Positions 15,193 to 17,436 of a DNA stretch of 17,436 bases are shown piece by piece. Source of the DNA: Pelagibacteraceae bacterium TMED65 (lineage in GTDB: Bacteria; Pseudomonadota; Alphaproteobacteria; TMED127); the NCBI GenBank assembly GCA_002167215.1, contig NHDS01000008.1, positions 4,594 through 22,029 of the forward strand. The letters run 5' to 3'. The first letter of the stretch is position 1; every line of letters begins with the position of its first letter. Both the position numbers and the translations under genes were made by a program. The notes beneath the pieces are model-generated. The model worked only from the letters and a program-made list of their open reading frames with translations. It had not been told where the DNA came from and searched no databases.

Positions 15193-15806
15193 AAAATTTT
15201 TTAAGAAATGATTTATTTGCAATTTCAAAATTGATAAACGATAAAGAAAAGATCTTAGATGTTGGTTGTGGTGATGGGCATCTATTGGAGTTTTTGTCAA
15301 AATTTAAAAATGCAGATTGTAGAGGAATAGAAATTAAACAAACCGGTGTTAATTCATGCGTTAAAAAAGGTCTATCCGTTATTCAAGGGGATGCAAATTT
15401 TGATTTAGATGATTATCCTAGCAATGCATTTACGACAGTTATCTTAAGCCAAACAATTCAGGCTATGATTTATCCAGATGCAGTCATAAAAAATTTAATT
15501 AGAATTGGAAAAAGAGCTATAATTTCTTTTCCCAATTTCGCATTTTGGAAAATAAGAAGAGATTTTCTTTTTTCAGGCTTAATGCCTAAAAATGAGATGC
15601 TCTCTTATGAGTGGTATAACACCCCAAATATTCATTTATGTTCGTGTAGTGATTTCAAATATTTTTGTTCAAAGAATCATATAAATTTAGAGAACTATAT
15701 TTGCTTAAATGAAAATGGAAATAAAATGAAGAATGCTTTGTTTTCAAATTTACTTGCGTATCAGGTAATATTTTGTGTTTCAAAGAAAAAAAAGTTACAC
15801 AAATGA
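15189..15806 (+). CDS. metW: MetW methyltransferase-fold protein
   Basis: MetW is a class I SAM-dependent methyltransferase-like protein that almost always accompanies metX in Proteobacteria and is thought to support or regulate MetX activity; its own reaction is not firmly known. The 205-residue protein has the SAM-binding motif ILDVGCGDGHLL at 22-33, an acidic GIEI at the end of strand 2, VIQGDANFDLDDYP near 63-76, VILSQTIQAM near 84-93, and RAIISFPNFAFW (around 113-124) followed by the PKNEMLSYEWYNTPNIH stretch typical of MetW. It is joined to metX and gloB by ATGA overlaps at both ends, so all three are probably translated as a chain. Confidence 0.92.
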   Translation: MKNFLRNDLFAISKLINDKEKILDVGCGDGHLLEFLSKFKNADCRGIEIKQTGVNSCVKKGLSVIQGDANFDLDDYPSNAFTTVILSQTIQAMIYPDAVIKNLIRIGKRAIISFPNFAFWKIRRDFLFSGLMPKNEMLSYEWYNTPNIHLCSCSDFKYFCSKNHINLENYICLNENGNKMKNALFSNLLAYQVIFCVSKKKKLHK

Positions 15807-16567
15807 TTAAAATTATTCAGGTTCCAGTTTTATCTGATAATTATTCTTATATTATTGTTGATAAAAAATCAAAAATAACAGCATGCATAGATCCACCAGT
15901 AATAGATGAAATTGTTGAAGTTCTTAAAAGTGAAAATCTTAACTTAGATTACATAATAAATACGCACCACCACCATGACCATGTTGGAGGGAATATAGGG
16001 CTTCAAAAAATATTTAACTGTAAGATTATGGGAAATCATAAAGATCAAAATAGAATTCCAGGAATTAACATTAAATTAGAAAACAATAAAAATTATAGTC
16101 TTGGTGAATCTGAATTTATAATCATTGATACACCAGGTCACACTGTAGGACATATATGTTTATATTTTGAAGAAAATGATATTTTGTTTTCTGGAGACAC
16201 ACTTTTTTCTCTTGGTTGTGGGAGGCTCTTTGAAGGTTCTGTAGATCAAATGGTCAAATCCTTAAAGAAATTAAGATCTTTACCTGAGCATACAAAGATT
16301 TATTGTGGGCATGAATATACAAGGTCAAATGCAAATTTTGCAATTCACTTAAACCCTGACAACGATAAATTAAAACAACAAGTAGAACATATAGAAAATC
16401 AATTTAAAGAATATTCTTCTACAATTCCATTTAAATTAAAAGAGGAAATAGAATTTAATCCATTTTTAAATTTTGATAACCCTTATTATCTAGAGGCAAT
16501 AGGGTTTGAAAATCTTGGAGAATTTGAGAATTTTAAAAAAATTAGAATAATGAAAGATGAATTTTAA
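15803..16567 (+). CDS. gloB: Hydroxyacylglutathione hydrolase (glyoxalase II)
   Basis: GloB hydrolyses S-lactoylglutathione to lactate and glutathione, finishing methylglyoxal detoxification. The 254-residue metallo-beta-lactamase-fold protein carries the metal site THHHHDH at 54-60, His113 in DTPGHTVGH, Asp132 in FSGDTLF, and His170 in YCGHEY. The C-terminal glyoxalase II domain with YTRSNANFA at 172-180 follows; ends and length fit the family. I chose the ATG at 15803 because it forms an ATGA overlap with metW and gives the standard MIKIIQVPVLSDNY start; an in-frame ATG at 15773 would add ten non-family residues inside metW. The 3' end overlaps convergent phaB by 4 bp. Confidence 0.95.
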   Translation: MIKIIQVPVLSDNYSYIIVDKKSKITACIDPPVIDEIVEVLKSENLNLDYIINTHHHHDHVGGNIGLQKIFNCKIMGNHKDQNRIPGINIKLENNKNYSLGESEFIIIDTPGHTVGHICLYFEENDILFSGDTLFSLGCGRLFEGSVDQMVKSLKKLRSLPEHTKIYCGHEYTRSNANFAIHLNPDNDKLKQQVEHIENQFKEYSSTIPFKLKEEIEFNPFLNFDNPYYLEAIGFENLGEFENFKKIRIMKDEF

Positions 16568-17286
16568 TCCATCCATAATCCACCATTTATAGATAATGTC
16601 GCGCCATTGATGTAGGCTGCCTTATCAGATACTAAGTAATCTACCATTTCTGCAATTTCGGTTGCTTCACCAAGTCTTTTGTTTGGAATAGTTTCAATTA
16701 TAGATTTAAGTATGTCTTCTCTTATTGCAGCAACCATTTCAGTATTTATGTATCCTGGACATAATACATTTGAAGTTATTCCCTTGCTTGCACTTTCAAG
16801 TGCTAATGATTTTGAAAAACCGATAAGTGCTGATTTTGTTGCAGCATAATTAGTTTGGCCAAATTGTCCTTTTTGTCCGTTAACCGAAGAAATATGTACA
16901 ATTCTTCCAAAATTGTTTTCTCTCATTTTATTTATTATCAAGGATGTCATATTGAAGATGGAATTTAAGTTTACATCAACAACTTTTTGCCATTTATCTA
17001 AACCCATTTTGTGGAGAGGAGCATCTCTAGTTATCCCAGCATTATTAACTAGAATATCTATTTGTGAGTGATTTTCATATATTTGTGAAATTGACTTTTC
17101 ACACTCGTCGTAATTGCTAACATCCCATTTTTTTATCTCTATTTTATTTTTTTCAGAAAAATTTTTTGCTGCATCATCATTACTAGCATAATTAGCTATT
17201 ACTTTAAAATTTGATGAACTTAGTTTTTTAGAAATTGCTTCACCAATTCCTCTAGTACCACCTGTAACTAAAGCTACTTTACCCAC
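16564..17286 (-). CDS. phaB: Acetoacetyl-CoA reductase
   Basis: PhaB reduces acetoacetyl-CoA to (R)-3-hydroxybutyryl-CoA with NADPH, feeding polyhydroxybutyrate synthesis and, after dehydration to crotonyl-CoA, the EMC pathway. The 240-residue SDR protein has TGGTRGIG at 8-15, NNAGITRD at 81-88, the catalytic Ser134, Tyr147 and Lys151, and a C-terminal INGGLWMD. The segment SVNGQKGQFGQTNYAATK (134-151) is the PhaB form of the active site rather than that of FabG, whose members lack the two glutamines. The start is GTG at 17286, directly after the phaA stop (TAAGTG), with GAGGGG upstream inside phaA. There is no alternative: an in-frame TAA immediately precedes it. The 3' end overlaps gloB. 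Confidence 0.93.
   Translation of the reverse strand: MGKVALVTGGTRGIGEAISKKLSSSNFKVIANYASNDDAAKNFSEKNKIEIKKWDVSNYDECEKSISQIYENHSQIDILVNNAGITRDAPLHKMGLDKWQKVVDVNLNSIFNMTSLIINKMRENNFGRIVHISSVNGQKGQFGQTNYAATKSALIGFSKSLALESASKGITSNVLCPGYINTEMVAAIREDILKSIIETIPNKRLGEATEIAEMVDYLVSDKAAYINGATLSINGGLWMD

Positions 17287-17436
<150 letters not shown>

Noticed and set aside
15773..15802. Upstream in-frame ATG start for gloB.
   Set aside because: It adds ten residues within metW; ATG 15803 gives the standard glyoxalase II start and an ATGA junction.

Overview
The window reads as chromosomal DNA from a low-GC (roughly 30% by eye), tightly packed free-living alphaproteobacterium, probably marine. Three things point there: the ethylmalonyl-CoA (EMC) pathway genes, gene orders typical of Alphaproteobacteria (argH-lipoprotein-lysA, ftsE-ftsX-DUF218-plsC, hisC-tyrA next to metX-metW), and very short or negative spacing between genes. 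I could not settle the lineage. Streamlined, AT-rich alphaproteobacterial clades with an EMC pathway are the natural candidates. There are no rRNA, tRNA, CRISPR or mobile elements, and no visible horizontal transfer. Base composition and codon use look uniform throughout.

Layout. (1) 1-5958 is an EMC module. The 5' end of ethylmalonyl-CoA mutase (ecm) is on the minus strand. Divergent from it runs ccr, mcd (methylsuccinyl-CoA dehydrogenase), a small HIG1-like membrane protein, a PduO-type cobalamin adenosyltransferase, etfB and etfA. Together these hold three consecutive C4/C5 steps of the pathway, the enzyme that makes the B12 coenzyme used by Ecm, and the flavoprotein that takes electrons from Mcd. 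(2) 5953-6462 (minus) is a secreted TlpA-like thioredoxin. (3) 6481-12005 is a seven-gene plus-strand run: argH, a 42-residue lipoprotein of LptM type, lysA, ftsE, ftsX, a DUF218 (YdcF/SanA-like) protein and plsC. It goes from arginine and lysine/DAP synthesis into cell envelope and division. (4) 13982-12010 (minus) is hisC-tyrA, for aromatic amino acid synthesis. (5) 14071-16567 is metX-metW-gloB. (6) 17436-16564 (minus) is the end of phaA followed directly by phaB. These make 3-hydroxybutyryl-CoA, the entry to the EMC pathway encoded at the other end of the window.

The oddest locus is ftsE. Its reading frame is broken in a run of 15 A's near the N terminus. The rest of the protein also carries substitutions at the catalytic glutamate (E to Q), the switch histidine (H to N) and both glycines of the ABC signature. 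The intact ftsX next to it suggests that an FtsE unable to hydrolyse ATP normally is either kept as a structural partner or is decaying. A second notable site is the 88-bp hisC/metX divergent region, where two good sigma-70 type promoters overlap face to face in a nested dyad with a single centre of symmetry.

There is no clear evidence of a wholly unknown system. The findings are mostly unusual sequence states of known families and compact regulatory arrangements. The only gene-free stretches are 103 bp (445-547) and 88 bp (13983-14070), so no gap over 300 bases exists.
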